Source: Microbulbifer variabilis ATCC 700307 (GTDB lineage Bacteria > Pseudomonadota > Gammaproteobacteria > Pseudomonadales > Cellvibrionaceae). From it: a stretch of 64,000 bases of DNA. Shown here in pieces: positions 54,725-61,971 of the stretch. The stretch spans positions 279,384 to 343,383 of the forward strand of contig NZ_AQYJ01000023.1 of the NCBI RefSeq assembly GCF_000380565.1. Direction: 5' to 3'. Made by a program: the position numbers and the translations under genes. A model generated the notes under the pieces. That model was not told where the DNA came from, made no database searches, and saw nothing but the letters and a program-made list of their open reading frames with translations. Positions within the stretch are counted from its first letter, which is position 1. Every line of letters starts with the position of its first letter.

Positions 54725-55129
54725 CTATATAACATCAGGGTTGTTACCTATTTGCATACACACTGTAGGGAATTTTTTAGCTTTGAACTCAAATACTGCG
54801 AGACCATCCTCTGCCAACCAAGGCTCAACTACCTGATTTTCTGGAACCTTACTAACTGTATACTCCAGGCCGTACTTACCAAGGGCTTTGATTGCCGGTT
54901 GCCACAACCCCTCACAATTTTCTGAATCAATGGGGAATTCGCTATTGTACTCTGAGTTAAAAAGTCGCTCGCGCCATGTAGGATCTTGACTAAGATCAAT
55001 AATCGCTAACTCCAACCAGCGCCTATGGATTTTCTTCAGTACTCTAGGCTTTCTCTTCATGTGAAACTTAATGCCTTCTGCATGTGGCCGAATATGAAGT
55101 CCGGGTTTTGTGTGAGTATGTAGTCGCAT
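54725..55129 (-). CDS. Hypothetical protein (cassette)
   Basis: A 134-residue soluble protein, basic at the N-terminus (RLHTHTKPGLHIRPHAEGIK) and acidic later. I use the ATG at 55129; a TTG at 55138 overlaps the attC. Not recognised. Confidence 0.6.
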   Translation of the reverse strand: MRLHTHTKPGLHIRPHAEGIKFHMKRKPRVLKKIHRRWLELAIIDLSQDPTWRERLFNSEYNSEFPIDSENCEGLWQPAIKALGKYGLEYTVSKVPENQVVEPWLAEDGLAVFEFKAKKFPTVCMQIGNNPDVI

Positions 55130-55131
55130 AA

Positions 55132-55176
55132 AGTTCAAGCGGAGTTTTTGGGTCCATGCTACTAAACTTGTTAAAT
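55132..55176 (-). repeat. Short attC, one core degenerate (45 bp)
   Basis: The outer core GTTAAAT (55170-55176) fits GTTRRRY; the inner end AGTTCAAGCG is decayed. Confidence 0.5.
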
Positions 55177-55534
55177 CCTGTTCATAATATACGATGATTT
55201 ATGGATATCAATACGCTTCACTACAGCAGCCAATCCGACAACATTAAGATAATCCGAGTCACTTGTAGAAACACTAACTTTTTTCAGCCATATAAGCTGC
55301 AAGAGCAATTGAAAGCAATGATTTTCCGCCTTCAGTTTTTGAATCAAAAGCAAAAACTCCAGTGCCCGTTAAACATGAATTGATTGCAGCATCCCCCCGG
55401 CCAGTAGAGGACCATAATATTGTTGTCCCAGTATCTGTAGTGACGATACGATCTAAGCTAGCATTTTGATAATTACTCGCTAAAGATTGTTGTGGAATTG
55501 TTAACAACAATGTAAAGAGCGAAATATGTTTCAT
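55171..55534 (-). pseudogene. Frameshifted exported-protein cassette
   Basis: The first 86 codons encode a signal peptide (ISLFTLLLTIPQQSLAS) and a domain with AAINSCLTGTGVFAFDSKTE and LLSIALAAYMAEK. The frame stops at 55274, right after a run of six A. In the next frame the sequence continues as VSVSTSDSDYLNVVGLAAVV and KRIDIHKS and ends beside the attC. The first part alone has lost its conserved C-terminal strands. The shift could be a real mutation in the A-run or a sequencing error. Confidence 0.65.
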
Positions 55535-55562
55535 AAGTATTTAATAATTATTACGACTAAAG

Positions 55563-55655
55563 ATTTGACGTCTCAATAACCCGCAGCTGGAGCGCAGTGA
55601 AGCGGAATGTAAGTTGTCGGGTGCCGAAGGCGCGTAGTTAATTGATTTTTTAAAT
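55563..55655 (-). repeat. attC site, cores partly decayed (93 bp)
   Basis: It is nearly identical to the attC at 62311-62403 (CTCAATAACCCGCAGCTGGA; GCGCCGAAGGCGCGTAGTTAATTG type), and both lack a perfect inner core (ATTTGAC). Confidence 0.8.
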
Positions 55656-55765
55656 ATATAACCACACTACACTAATGATAAGTAGAGCCATTATTACCGC
55701 TTGGATTTATTGGATTTACCTTGCTCAGCTTTAGCTTCAAGTGTATCAGTCACTCCTTTATTCAT
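55650..55765 (-). pseudogene. Truncated copy of the membrane cassette at 62398-62706
   Basis: The ATG at 55765 has a good GGAGGGAGA. It starts inside the homologous gene: GVTDTLEAKAEQGKSNK corresponds to GVTDTPEANAEHSKANK of the intact gene. One base is missing after NK, and in the other frame the sequence continues as IQAVIMALLIISVVWLYI, matching IQVATIVLLIIGAVWPYI. The first 60 residues with two helices are absent. Its attC is also almost the same as the one beside the intact copy, so the whole cassette was duplicated and then decayed. Confidence 0.72.
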
Positions 55766-55778
55766 TGTTTCTCCCTCC

Positions 55779-55871
55779 GCATAACGCCGTAATCGACTGC
55801 GCAAAAAGTGCGTAAAATTGGCTGTCTGCTGCGTTTCCTTGATGTACTGTTTTTCTTGCGTCAAGTTAATC
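55779..55871 (-). repeat. attC site (93 bp)
   Basis: Cores GCATAAC (55779-55785) and GTTAATC (55865-55871). Confidence 0.75.
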
Positions 55872-56081
55872 ACTGACTATACCAATTGAAAAGACGAAAA
55901 ATAATATTGCTAGAGAGCCAACAAGAATCCATTGCCCATACACAGCAAACAGAATCATACCAAGAAACAAGAAAATAGTTATTAAAGTTGATCCGAGATC
56001 ATTAAGAACCTTCTTTCGCTTCAGTCTTTTGATCTTGGGTTTTAATTCCTTTTCCTGCAACAGCTCTACGTTATTTTTCAA
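55866..56081 (-). CDS. Small two-helix membrane protein (cassette)
   Basis: A 71-residue protein with a very basic N-terminal third (ELKPKIKRLKRKKVLNDLG) and two adjacent hydrophobic helices (TLITIFLFLGMILFAVYG; WILVGSLAILFFVFSIGIV). Basic face plus hairpin suggests a cytoplasmic N-terminus. Not recognised. Confidence 0.65.
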   Translation of the reverse strand: MKNNVELLQEKELKPKIKRLKRKKVLNDLGSTLITIFLFLGMILFAVYGQWILVGSLAILFFVFSIGIVSD

Positions 56082-56099
56082 ATATTATTCTCTCTAAAT

Positions 56100-56217
56100 G
56101 TATAACGCCGCGCTCAGCCGCCGCAAACTTTGGACGCTTTATACGCAAAAATAGGGGCGAGGCGACCGCGTATAGAGTGCATAAAGTTAGACGTCAGTCT
56201 GCAGCGATTTGTTACGC
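56100..56217 (-). repeat. attC site (118 bp)
   Basis: Cores GTATAAC (56100-56106) and GTTACGC (56211-56217). The loop AAAATAGGGGCGAGGCGACC is related to that of the attC at 34227, in the same orientation. Confidence 0.8.
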
Positions 56218-56218
56218 C

Positions 56219-56776
56219 TTATTTTACCAAGCTAGCCTTCCCCGCTTCTACACTCCATAGGCCGGTAGAAGTACTTACATAAATTGGCTTTCCATGATGA
56301 AGGCTCAAAAACACATGAAATTCAGTTGGCACGTTTGAAATAAAGTGTGTAGAGAAGGGGATGCTATCCCCCTCAGCATGAACCAATAAGCATGTTTTTG
56401 TGGATGGGGACACATCCACAATATCATTTGTACCTAGTTTGAATCTGAATTTCAAGTGACGACCAAATTGAATACCGGAATCATTCTCTGGGCTTAACAC
56501 AAAATATATATTTTCAGTTTCAAACTTATTATCTATTACAGATACAGCCTTGTACTTTCCGTCACACACAAGATCTTTAGACATATCTAAAAGATCTTGC
56601 TCTCTACTCGTGTAGGGCAAGCTTCCATCTTCCGAACGGATAGCATCATATAGCTTTTTGCCTAAGTATTCTGAGTGTGCAATCTGAAACGCTGCATCTA
56701 TGTCATTTTTTACGGACGTAGTTTTGCATCCAGAAATAGCCAGAATAGCGAAAATTATCGATATTATTTTTTTCAT
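56219..56776 (-). CDS. Hypothetical lipoprotein (cassette)
   Basis: A 185-residue lipoprotein with lipobox AISGC at residues 13-17. The mature region has no recognised domain. Cys71 and Cys128 may form a pair. It is one of the longer cassette genes. Confidence 0.7.
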   Translation of the reverse strand: MKKIISIIFAILAISGCKTTSVKNDIDAAFQIAHSEYLGKKLYDAIRSEDGSLPYTSREQDLLDMSKDLVCDGKYKAVSVIDNKFETENIYFVLSPENDSGIQFGRHLKFRFKLGTNDIVDVSPSTKTCLLVHAEGDSIPFSTHFISNVPTEFHVFLSLHHGKPIYVSTSTGLWSVEAGKASLVK

Positions 56777-56796
56777 TGTTATTTTCCCTGATTGAA

Positions 56797-56892
56797 GTAA
56801 AACGCTATGGGTATTGGGCGGACCGCGCGAAGCGTGGATCGTCCGGTGGAAGCCATGTTGTGGCTGGAACGAACATCATCCACTTGTTGCTT
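56797..56892 (-). repeat. attC site (96 bp)
   Basis: Cores GTAAAAC (56797-56803) and GTTGCTT (56886-56892). Related to the attC at 62705 (CGCGAAGCGTG; GTCCGGTGGAAGCC). Confidence 0.75.
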
Positions 56893-56901
56893 AGCAACAC
56901 T

Positions 56902-57378
56902 TTAAACCAATCCTAACCACTCTGTTTGCCCCTCTGTATCGGGTACTTGAACACCTCTGGCCTGAGATATGAGTGATAGCGCTTCTTGTGAAGTGAGGCC
57001 CGATCTTACCAGTACCGCACCGGCAATAATGCCAGTGCGACCGATGCCTGCTCGACAATGAATTACGACATGTTTACCTAATGAAATCTCATGTAGAAGT
57101 TGATCAGCTAGTTCTATCGCATCTTTTGTAACTGGAAGACCTCGATCGGGTATAGGAAAAGAAACATACTCTATCGAATTCTTTTGGCAAAGTTCTTCTT
57201 CTGATTCCAATCCAACTTCGCGCTGCTCGAATAATTCTAGAAGGCTCACAATTTTATCAATGCCTAGACGAGCAAGTCCTTGGAATTCGTCTTCGATCCA
57301 TTCGCCAGAAACAGGCTTTGCCATGACTGACAAAGCACCATTTCCAATATCTTTTACTTTATATGTGGTGGGTAGCAT
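56902..57378 (-). CDS. Dual-specificity-type protein phosphatase (cassette)
   Basis: A 158-residue cysteine phosphatase. The P-loop is HCRAGIGRTG with Cys108 and Arg114, and the general acid is Asp78 in IPDRG. The size and order match bacterial dual-specificity/cyclin-dependent-kinase-inhibitor-3-like phosphatases. It would remove phosphate from Tyr or Ser/Thr of proteins, or from small phosphates. All catalytic residues are intact, so the cassette is probably functional. Confidence 0.87.
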   Translation of the reverse strand: MLPTTYKVKDIGNGALSVMAKPVSGEWIEDEFQGLARLGIDKIVSLLELFEQREVGLESEEELCQKNSIEYVSFPIPDRGLPVTKDAIELADQLLHEISLGKHVVIHCRAGIGRTGIIAGAVLVRSGLTSQEALSLISQARGVQVPDTEGQTEWLGLV

Positions 57379-57392
57379 AATTTCCTTGAGGT

Positions 57393-57530
57393 ACGTAACG
57401 CCCGCGGCAGCGGCGGATTACCTTATACGTTTATTGCGCGAAAATGGGAGTGGAGGGACCAGCATAAAGCGTGCATAAGGTAAGCCGTCCCGCGGAGGCC
57501 CGAAGGGCTGTAGATTTATGGCCTGTACCT
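57393..57530 (-). repeat. attC site, outer core decayed (about 138 bp)
   Basis: Core ACGTAAC at 57393-57399; arms TTACCTTATACG / GCATAAGGTAA; loop GAAAATGGGAGTGGAGGGACC. Related to the 144-bp attC sites. Confidence 0.75.
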
Positions 57531-58121
57531 ATTATATTTCTCAGGGACATACTGGTAGTGTCCGGTTATTTTGAACTCAAATAGCATATCCTCAAGCTCA
57601 GGACCGCGCCCAATATTGTGGACAATCATAGGATTTCCAGATTCAGAATGAATAGTATCGGTGACTATACCTATATGAGGTAAGTTACCTGGCAACATCC
57701 AAGTTACTATATTTCCTGGTTTGTAGTCATTTGCCGAGTTTGAAACTGCAAGCTCTTTGCCATTTCTTTTAAAGAATGCCTGTAAATTAGGAACCCTGCG
57801 ATGATCGATATTCTTATCTGGCTTGTTTAGGCCCCAAATTCTATTCGACGGATAAGAGCTAAAATGAGAGCGCATATCTTCATGGACCAAAACCTGAAGG
57901 TCCACTCCTAGTCTTCTGTAGGATCGAATAACTACATCAGTGCATACGCCTATATTCTCTGGAACATCCCCTCCAGGGTATGGGATTGAAATATAACGAC
58001 CATCATATGTGACCGCTTTCTTTATTCTTTCATGGGCGGCTTCAACAAAATCCGTTTCAAATGTGGCGCCGCTTGCGGAGCAAGAGACGAAAAACAAAGC
58101 TATCAGAATTTTTCTTTGCAT
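57516..58121 (-). CDS. DUF1287 exported protein (cassette)
   Basis: A 201-residue exported protein with a signal peptide ending at SASGA (about residue 19). YDGRYISIPYPGGDVPENIGVC, VVIRSYRRLGVDLQVLVHED and GNIVTWMLPGNLPHIGIV are the marks of DUF1287 (YijF type), an NlpC/P60-like fold with a Cys (CTD), His (HIGIV) and polar residue. It may act as a peptidase or amidase on the cell wall, which is inference. Chromosomal DUF1287 genes exist elsewhere, so this cassette is a captured cellular gene. Confidence 0.85.
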   Translation of the reverse strand: MQRKILIALFFVSCSASGATFETDFVEAAHERIKKAVTYDGRYISIPYPGGDVPENIGVCTDVVIRSYRRLGVDLQVLVHEDMRSHFSSYPSNRIWGLNKPDKNIDHRRVPNLQAFFKRNGKELAVSNSANDYKPGNIVTWMLPGNLPHIGIVTDTIHSESGNPMIVHNIGRGPELEDMLFEFKITGHYQYVPEKYNRYRP

Positions 58122-58136
58122 CTTAGCTTCCTAGAG

Positions 58137-58247
58137 ATATAACGTTGCCAATAGGGGCAGCCAGAGCGTTTGCGTGCGAAGCGCGCCGCGTAGACTGCCC
58201 AGCCCAGCCCTGAAGGGGATGGGCAAGCCAGTTTGGTTTTGTTAAAT
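58137..58247 (-). repeat. attC site (111 bp)
   Basis: Cores ATATAAC (58137-58143) and GTTAAAT (58241-58247). Same length and nearly the same sequence as the attC at 32910-33020 in block 1. Confidence 0.88.
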
Positions 58248-58254
58248 AGCTGGC

Positions 58255-58575
58255 CTACAAACATGTCCCCACCTGTTCTATTGTAGATTTAGCAACTACC
58301 CCTTTAGAGTCCGCCTTGAATGTGATGATATAGTGCCATTTACTACAGACAATACCTTCAGTCTCACCAAAGTCTACAATCGTTAATGTATTTTCAGAAG
58401 AGTTAAAAATAGGCTCAAACACTTTGTATTTTACCATTAGATAACCAATTTCCAGCCTACGTGACTCGATAGATTCTATTTCTGCCTTCCAGTATTCAAC
58501 TCTTCTTGGCCCCTCATTACCTAACTCACAAGAGTAAAGAAAAACAACCATTATCAGGGTGCATAAATATTTCAT
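58255..58575 (-). CDS. Hypothetical lipoprotein (cassette)
   Basis: A 106-residue lipoprotein with lipobox LYSC at residues 13-16. The mature part is beta-rich (TLTIVDFGETEGIVC; WHYIITFKADSKG). No family was recognised. Confidence 0.65.
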   Translation of the reverse strand: MKYLCTLIMVVFLYSCELGNEGPRRVEYWKAEIESIESRRLEIGYLMVKYKVFEPIFNSSENTLTIVDFGETEGIVCSKWHYIITFKADSKGVVAKSTIEQVGTCL

Positions 58576-58587
58576 AGGCTATTTAGT

Positions 58588-58661
58588 GTCTGCCGAAAAA
58601 GCGAGCAACTTGTTGCGAGTCCAAAGCGCGAAGCGCGTATTTGCACCGGCGCTTGTTAGTT
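58588..58661 (-). repeat. attC site, one core decayed (about 74 bp)
   Basis: Outer core GTTAGTT (58655-58661); the inner core is GTCTGCC. The hairpin is GCGCGAAGCGC. Confidence 0.65.
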
Positions 58662-59033
58662 GTTTTTTTTTAGCCGAAATATATCATCCAGAACAGACTC
58701 CCCATGGACAGTAGGTGCTAATTCATACTGCCAATTGCGATCTCTTGAATATGAGTTTGACCAATTCCAAGGATCATTAATGAATTCTACCAAGTCAGGC
58801 CCATCCAAAGTCCTCGTATTTTCTGGTGAATACGGAACCTTCGAGTCCGGCTTTAGCTGATACAGAGCCAGCAAGCCTTTCGAATTTAGAGAAATTAAAA
58901 GTTCAATAGCCAGCTCAAATTTAGCTACTAGGCTCATTTCAAGATTATCAGAATGAATCTCAGAGATAAACTCAGGAAGCGACTTTCCAAAATCGGTTAA
59001 CTCTACTAACAAGCATTTTTCTTGATCTGACAA
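58656..59033 (-). CDS. Hypothetical protein (cassette)
   Basis: About 125 residues. I place the start at the TTG at 59033, the first start codon after AAGGAG inside the cassette, although the spacing of 13 bases is long. The frame is open further upstream to a GTG at 59081, but that lies beyond the recombination core. Contains GPDLVEFINDPWNWSNSYSR. Not recognised. Confidence 0.5.
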   Translation of the reverse strand: MSDQEKCLLVELTDFGKSLPEFISEIHSDNLEMSLVAKFELAIELLISLNSKGLLALYQLKPDSKVPYSPENTRTLDGPDLVEFINDPWNWSNSYSRDRNWQYELAPTVHGESVLDDIFRLKKNN

Positions 59034-59057
59034 ATTGATAGCTTTTTCTCCTTGGGC

Positions 59058-59105
59058 AACTAACGCTTTTAGCACCTGCACCGTAGGCGCTTAAACTTGT
59101 TAAGT
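59058..59105 (-). repeat. Short attC site (48 bp)
   Basis: Cores AACTAAC (59058-59064) and GTTAAGT (59099-59105, fits GTTRRRY). Confidence 0.7.
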
Positions 59106-59444
59106 TATTGTGCATGCTAAGTCCTTTGCCACTGCTAACCTAACTTGATTACTTTTACTTAGCCCGTGCATGTAGGATTTTAATTCGCTTCTCTCCACTA
59201 TTGGCGGTTTGGAGTTGTCGTACTTGGCGATCTCTACATCAACTAGGTAAGAGCCACTTATTAACACTGTGTATAAATCTTCGAGCTGCTCTGGTATCCA
59301 GTGAAGAACATACGCTGTTTTAGTGTTATGGCCTTTGGCAGTCAATACCTTCCGAAGTTTTGAGTCAGGCTCTTGGATTGCGTCGTTGGATCGTATCAAC
59401 TCTTTGCGAAAGTCACTTTCCATTTTACTTCCAATTAGCGTCAT
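59100..59444 (-). CDS. Hypothetical protein (cassette)
   Basis: A 114-residue soluble protein (AYVLHWIPEQLEDLYTVLIS; VDVEIAKYDNSKPP; SYMHGLSKSNQVRLAVAKDL). An internal ATG at 59423 is an alternative start. No family recognised. Confidence 0.6.
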   Translation of the reverse strand: MTLIGSKMESDFRKELIRSNDAIQEPDSKLRKVLTAKGHNTKTAYVLHWIPEQLEDLYTVLISGSYLVDVEIAKYDNSKPPIVERSELKSYMHGLSKSNQVRLAVAKDLACTIT

Positions 59445-59463
59445 CTACTCGATGCCTCGTGAA

Positions 59464-59501
59464 ACATAACGCCCGCAGCATACTGCCTGCGTTTGTTAAA
59501 G
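59464..59501 (-). repeat. Very short attC site (38 bp)
   Basis: Cores ACATAAC (59464-59470) and GTTAAAG (59495-59501). AACGCCCGCAG pairs imperfectly with CTGCCTGCGTT; there is no terminal hairpin. Confidence 0.65.
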
Positions 59502-59999
59502 GGACTTGGCACACCAATGTGTTACAGCCACTTTAGCGTCAACCTCAGGTTCATTAACCTTTTCTCCAGAGCTAGCAGCGCACTCATTGCTACCACACGT
59601 ATAGCCAACAGCACGATCTACTTCCCCATATTCTTGAATTAGGCCAACAACTGCATTGTTACGAAGATAAAAACGATTCTTATACGTTCCAGTTGGAACC
59701 GCGATAGGAACCGGTACTACCCCTATAAATGCTCCTGCACCCGCCCATGAGGTTCCATCTTTATAAATGAGTACTTTGCATTGCTCAAATTGATCTACAG
59801 AATCAGGACTACCCCAATGCTCAACAATTTCAACCTCTGAATAAGGCGAAGCTCTCTTTTCGAAAGAGAATTGATTTCTCTCTTTCCCTAAGCTGAATTC
59901 TGTTCTCGCCCATTCGTTTTTCCCATAAGTACCAACAGCCAAACCAACACAGCCAGATACTATGCTTAGAGAAACTAATACGAAAATAGATTTGATCAT
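59496..59999 (-). CDS. Hypothetical lipoprotein (cassette)
   Basis: A 167-residue lipoprotein starting at the ATG at 59999. The N-terminus is IKSIFVLVSLSIVSGC with the lipobox Cys at residue 17; a longer frame upstream runs through the attC. The region VEIVEHWGSPDSVDQFEQCK recalls SmpA/OmlA-like lipoproteins, and a Gly/Pro hydrophobic segment (GAGAFIGVVPVPIAVPTG) follows. Function unknown. Confidence 0.68.
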   Translation of the reverse strand: MIKSIFVLVSLSIVSGCVGLAVGTYGKNEWARTEFSLGKERNQFSFEKRASPYSEVEIVEHWGSPDSVDQFEQCKVLIYKDGTSWAGAGAFIGVVPVPIAVPTGTYKNRFYLRNNAVVGLIQEYGEVDRAVGYTCGSNECAASSGEKVNEPEVDAKVAVTHWCAKSL

Positions 60000-60007
60000 T
60001 GATTTAC

Positions 60008-60082
60008 CTTTAATGCCTTTGGCTGCAGTGCAAGAAGTGTATCTGGGCCGCAATGCGGCCGCACTGCCTAAATTTGTTAAGC
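60008..60082 (-). repeat. attC site, one core mutated (75 bp)
   Basis: The inner core has CTTTAAT instead of AAC; the outer is GTTAAGC (60076-60082, fits GTTRRRY). The hairpin is GGGCCGCAATGCGGCC. Confidence 0.75.
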
Positions 60083-60514
60083 TTTGGACCATATTGGATT
60101 TTTGATTCGTCCATAACTAAAGAGAGCAAAATATCCTGGAAGTGACATAATATAACCAATAGCTATAGAGATGTGAAATTCACTTTCAGACATACCCATT
60201 CTTAAATCAACCTCGGATATAAACATGTAAATAATCCCATAAATAAAATATAGAACTAAAAACATCATCCAGAACTTTGGAAAGAGTATTTGTTTAAGAA
60301 AGCAGTAACCGAACAATCCGACAGTTGCAATAACTAAGCTAAAAAGACTTAGGTATTCAGGAATACCTGAATTCTCCGCTACAATATAAGAATAAGAACC
60401 AAGAAACGACAAAACCGTAATTAAGAAGAAGTATATCTTCCACCAAATCGACCTTTGCAATTCGCTGCTCTCATCTAAATCTACGCTCGGCGGAGTGTAC
60501 GGGTTTTCTAACAT
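60077..60514 (-). CDS. Hypothetical membrane protein with NPYxPP start (cassette)
   Basis: A 145-residue protein with about four helices after the start MLENPYTPPSVDLDE. The segments are KIYFFLITVLSFLGSY, YLSLFSLVIATVGLFG, FWMMFLVLYFIYGIIYM and ISIAIGYIMSLPGYFALF. The N-terminal pattern is shared with the cassette at 31679-32074. Function unknown. Confidence 0.7.
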   Translation of the reverse strand: MLENPYTPPSVDLDESSELQRSIWWKIYFFLITVLSFLGSYSYIVAENSGIPEYLSLFSLVIATVGLFGYCFLKQILFPKFWMMFLVLYFIYGIIYMFISEVDLRMGMSESEFHISIAIGYIMSLPGYFALFSYGRIKNPIWSKA

Positions 60515-60537
60515 TAGTTTTTCCTTTAGATAAATTA

Positions 60538-60597
60538 GCTTAACGCTTTTTAGTAGGCGCGCCGATTTTTGGCGTCACCTGCTTGAACTTGTTAAGA
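60538..60597 (-). repeat. attC site (60 bp)
   Basis: Cores GCTTAAC (60538-60544) and GTTAAGA (60591-60597). Confidence 0.78.
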
Positions 60598-60874
60598 GCT
60601 ACTTGGCACATACTCATGCCAAAGCAACTCGAATTGTTTTTTATATTGTTTTTCCCCGAAATCCATCTTGGGAGTTTATTTCTTCAAAAGGCAGTACGAC
60701 TTCAGTGCCATAACCTCGTATGGAGGCTTTCTGTTGATCCGAAAGCAAAGCCAACCGAACCATCATGAAAGAACTCCAATTTCCTTGCTTCGTAGTCATC
60801 TATGCCAATTTCAGACACAATCCTTGTAGGTTCATCATTGAAATAATGCTTCCATTCTAAGTCTATATATCTCA
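60592..60874 (-). pseudogene. DUF6881-like cassette with two frameshifts
   Basis: The ATG at 60874 opens RYIDLEWKHYFNDEPTRIVS and DDYEARKLEFFHDGSVGFAF, matching the start of DUF6881 proteins. The frame breaks near 60730; a second frame gives GTEVVLPFEEINSQDGF; after another shift the end reads YKKQFELLWHEYVPSS before TAA at 60592. Joined, the three pieces cover the whole family length. The gene is dead or the region has sequencing errors. Confidence 0.68.
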
Positions 60875-60878
60875 TAAG

Positions 60879-60957
60879 ATCTTAACGCCTGCAGCACAGG
60901 CGGAGCGTCAGCGACATCCAGCCACCTTGCTGGCGATTGTGCCTGCGTTTGTTATGC
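60879..60957 (-). repeat. attC site (79 bp)
   Basis: Cores TCTTAAC (60879-60885) and GTTATGC (60951-60957). The hairpin is CCAGCCACC / TTGCTGGCG with CCTGCAGCACAGG outside. Confidence 0.8.
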
Positions 60958-61287
60958 ATTTTTCTGAAGACGAACATGGACAGAGACTTTATCTTCCAAA
61001 ATACGGACAAGCACTGGGTCCATCCGGTCATAGTTATCAGGTATTGCCAGGCAAACTAGCTTCTTACCCTTTAGTAAATCCTTAAACTTTTTCATTACCT
61101 TATTGCGGTGAGACTTCTCCATAACGAAGATTATGTCAGCCCACTCAATAAGATCGCCGCTAATAGTTGTTTCTGCATCTTTATTTGTGCCGCAACCAAT
61201 AGCATTGATGCCATCATACTGAGAAAAGACTTCTTCTCCAGTTGGGCTTCTCAATCTATTCTCGCTGCAAACGAATAGCAAATTCAT
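60952..61287 (-). CDS. Low-molecular-weight protein tyrosine phosphatase family (cassette)
   Basis: A 111-residue protein with the phosphate loop FVCSENRLRSP at the N-terminus (Cys7, Arg13), the position used by LMW tyrosine phosphatases. The later EWADIIFVMEKSHRNKV and IPDNYDRMDP supply the acid loop Asp (DNYD). It is shorter than classical enzymes (about 150) and fits the short 'PTP family' group common in phages, plasmids and cassettes. It likely acts on phosphotyrosine or arginine phosphate. Confidence 0.85.
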   Translation of the reverse strand: MNLLFVCSENRLRSPTGEEVFSQYDGINAIGCGTNKDAETTISGDLIEWADIIFVMEKSHRNKVMKKFKDLLKGKKLVCLAIPDNYDRMDPVLVRILEDKVSVHVRLQKNA

Positions 61288-61305
61288 TGAACCTTACCCA
61301 TTGGT

Positions 61306-61449
61306 GAATAACGCCGCCGGTAGGGGCAGCTTACCTTGTGCACATTTTACGCAGGTCGCTGTGCTCCCATTTTTGCGCAAAATGTGCACAAGGTAAGCTG
61401 TCCCGCGGAGGGCCGCAGGCCCAGAGCAAATTGCCCGGCTTTGTTAAGG
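61306..61449 (-). repeat. attC site with inverted hairpin loop (144 bp)
   Basis: Same arms as the attC at 34227-34370 (CTTACCTTGTGCAC, TAAGCTGTCCCGCGGAGGGCC), but the 20-base loop reads GGTCGCTGTGCTCCCATTTT, the reverse complement of the other one apart from two bases. Confidence 0.88.
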
Positions 61450-61854
61450 GCGCTCACTGGCTAATAGCTCCAGTAGCTTCGCATTGTATGCCTGAGCAAA
61501 GTATTTATTGTATTCATGGCTGCCTATGTCTAGCGCAAAATTTTTATAGTGGAGCCCGGTGCCACAAATAAGGAAAGTATTGGGCGCAAAATCCTGTAGG
61601 CTACCCTTGAGAGCCGACTCCGAAATCCCTGGGACTTTGTACCCTTCGCCGGGAATGTAAACTTCAACAAATTGCTTGTGATCCTGACGATAGTCACTAA
61701 GGGCCTCTTCAAAACCACGGTTAGCAGACGCTATAGGATCATTCGCTATTGCGATCAATTCATTACTTTTCGATATTTCGACCCAAACCCACGAAACTAG
61801 TCCAGCTAATAGAGTCACACCTAAGAAAAATACGTTTTTTATGGTGTTGTTCAT
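61444..61854 (-). CDS. Membrane-anchored hypothetical protein (cassette)
   Basis: A 136-residue protein with one N-terminal hydrophobic helix (FFLGVTLLAGLVSWVWV), acting as an anchor. The soluble part has YIPGEGYKVPGISESALKGS and CGTGLHYKNFALDIG. It could be a pilin-like or periplasmic protein. Not recognised. Confidence 0.65.
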   Translation of the reverse strand: MNNTIKNVFFLGVTLLAGLVSWVWVEISKSNELIAIANDPIASANRGFEEALSDYRQDHKQFVEVYIPGEGYKVPGISESALKGSLQDFAPNTFLICGTGLHYKNFALDIGSHEYNKYFAQAYNAKLLELLASERP

Positions 61855-61860
61855 TCTGCC

Positions 61861-61969
61861 CCTTAACGCTTTGCTCAGCCGCCGCCGGAATGGAGTCGCT
61901 TTTTGCTAGCGTAGCGTACAACACAAAGCGAGCGGAGTGTAGATGGTCGGATGTAGTAACTTGTTAAAA
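61861..61969 (-). repeat. attC site (109 bp)
   Basis: Cores CCTTAAC (61861-61867) and GTTAAAA (61963-61969). Confidence 0.78.
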
Positions 61970-61971
61970 GC

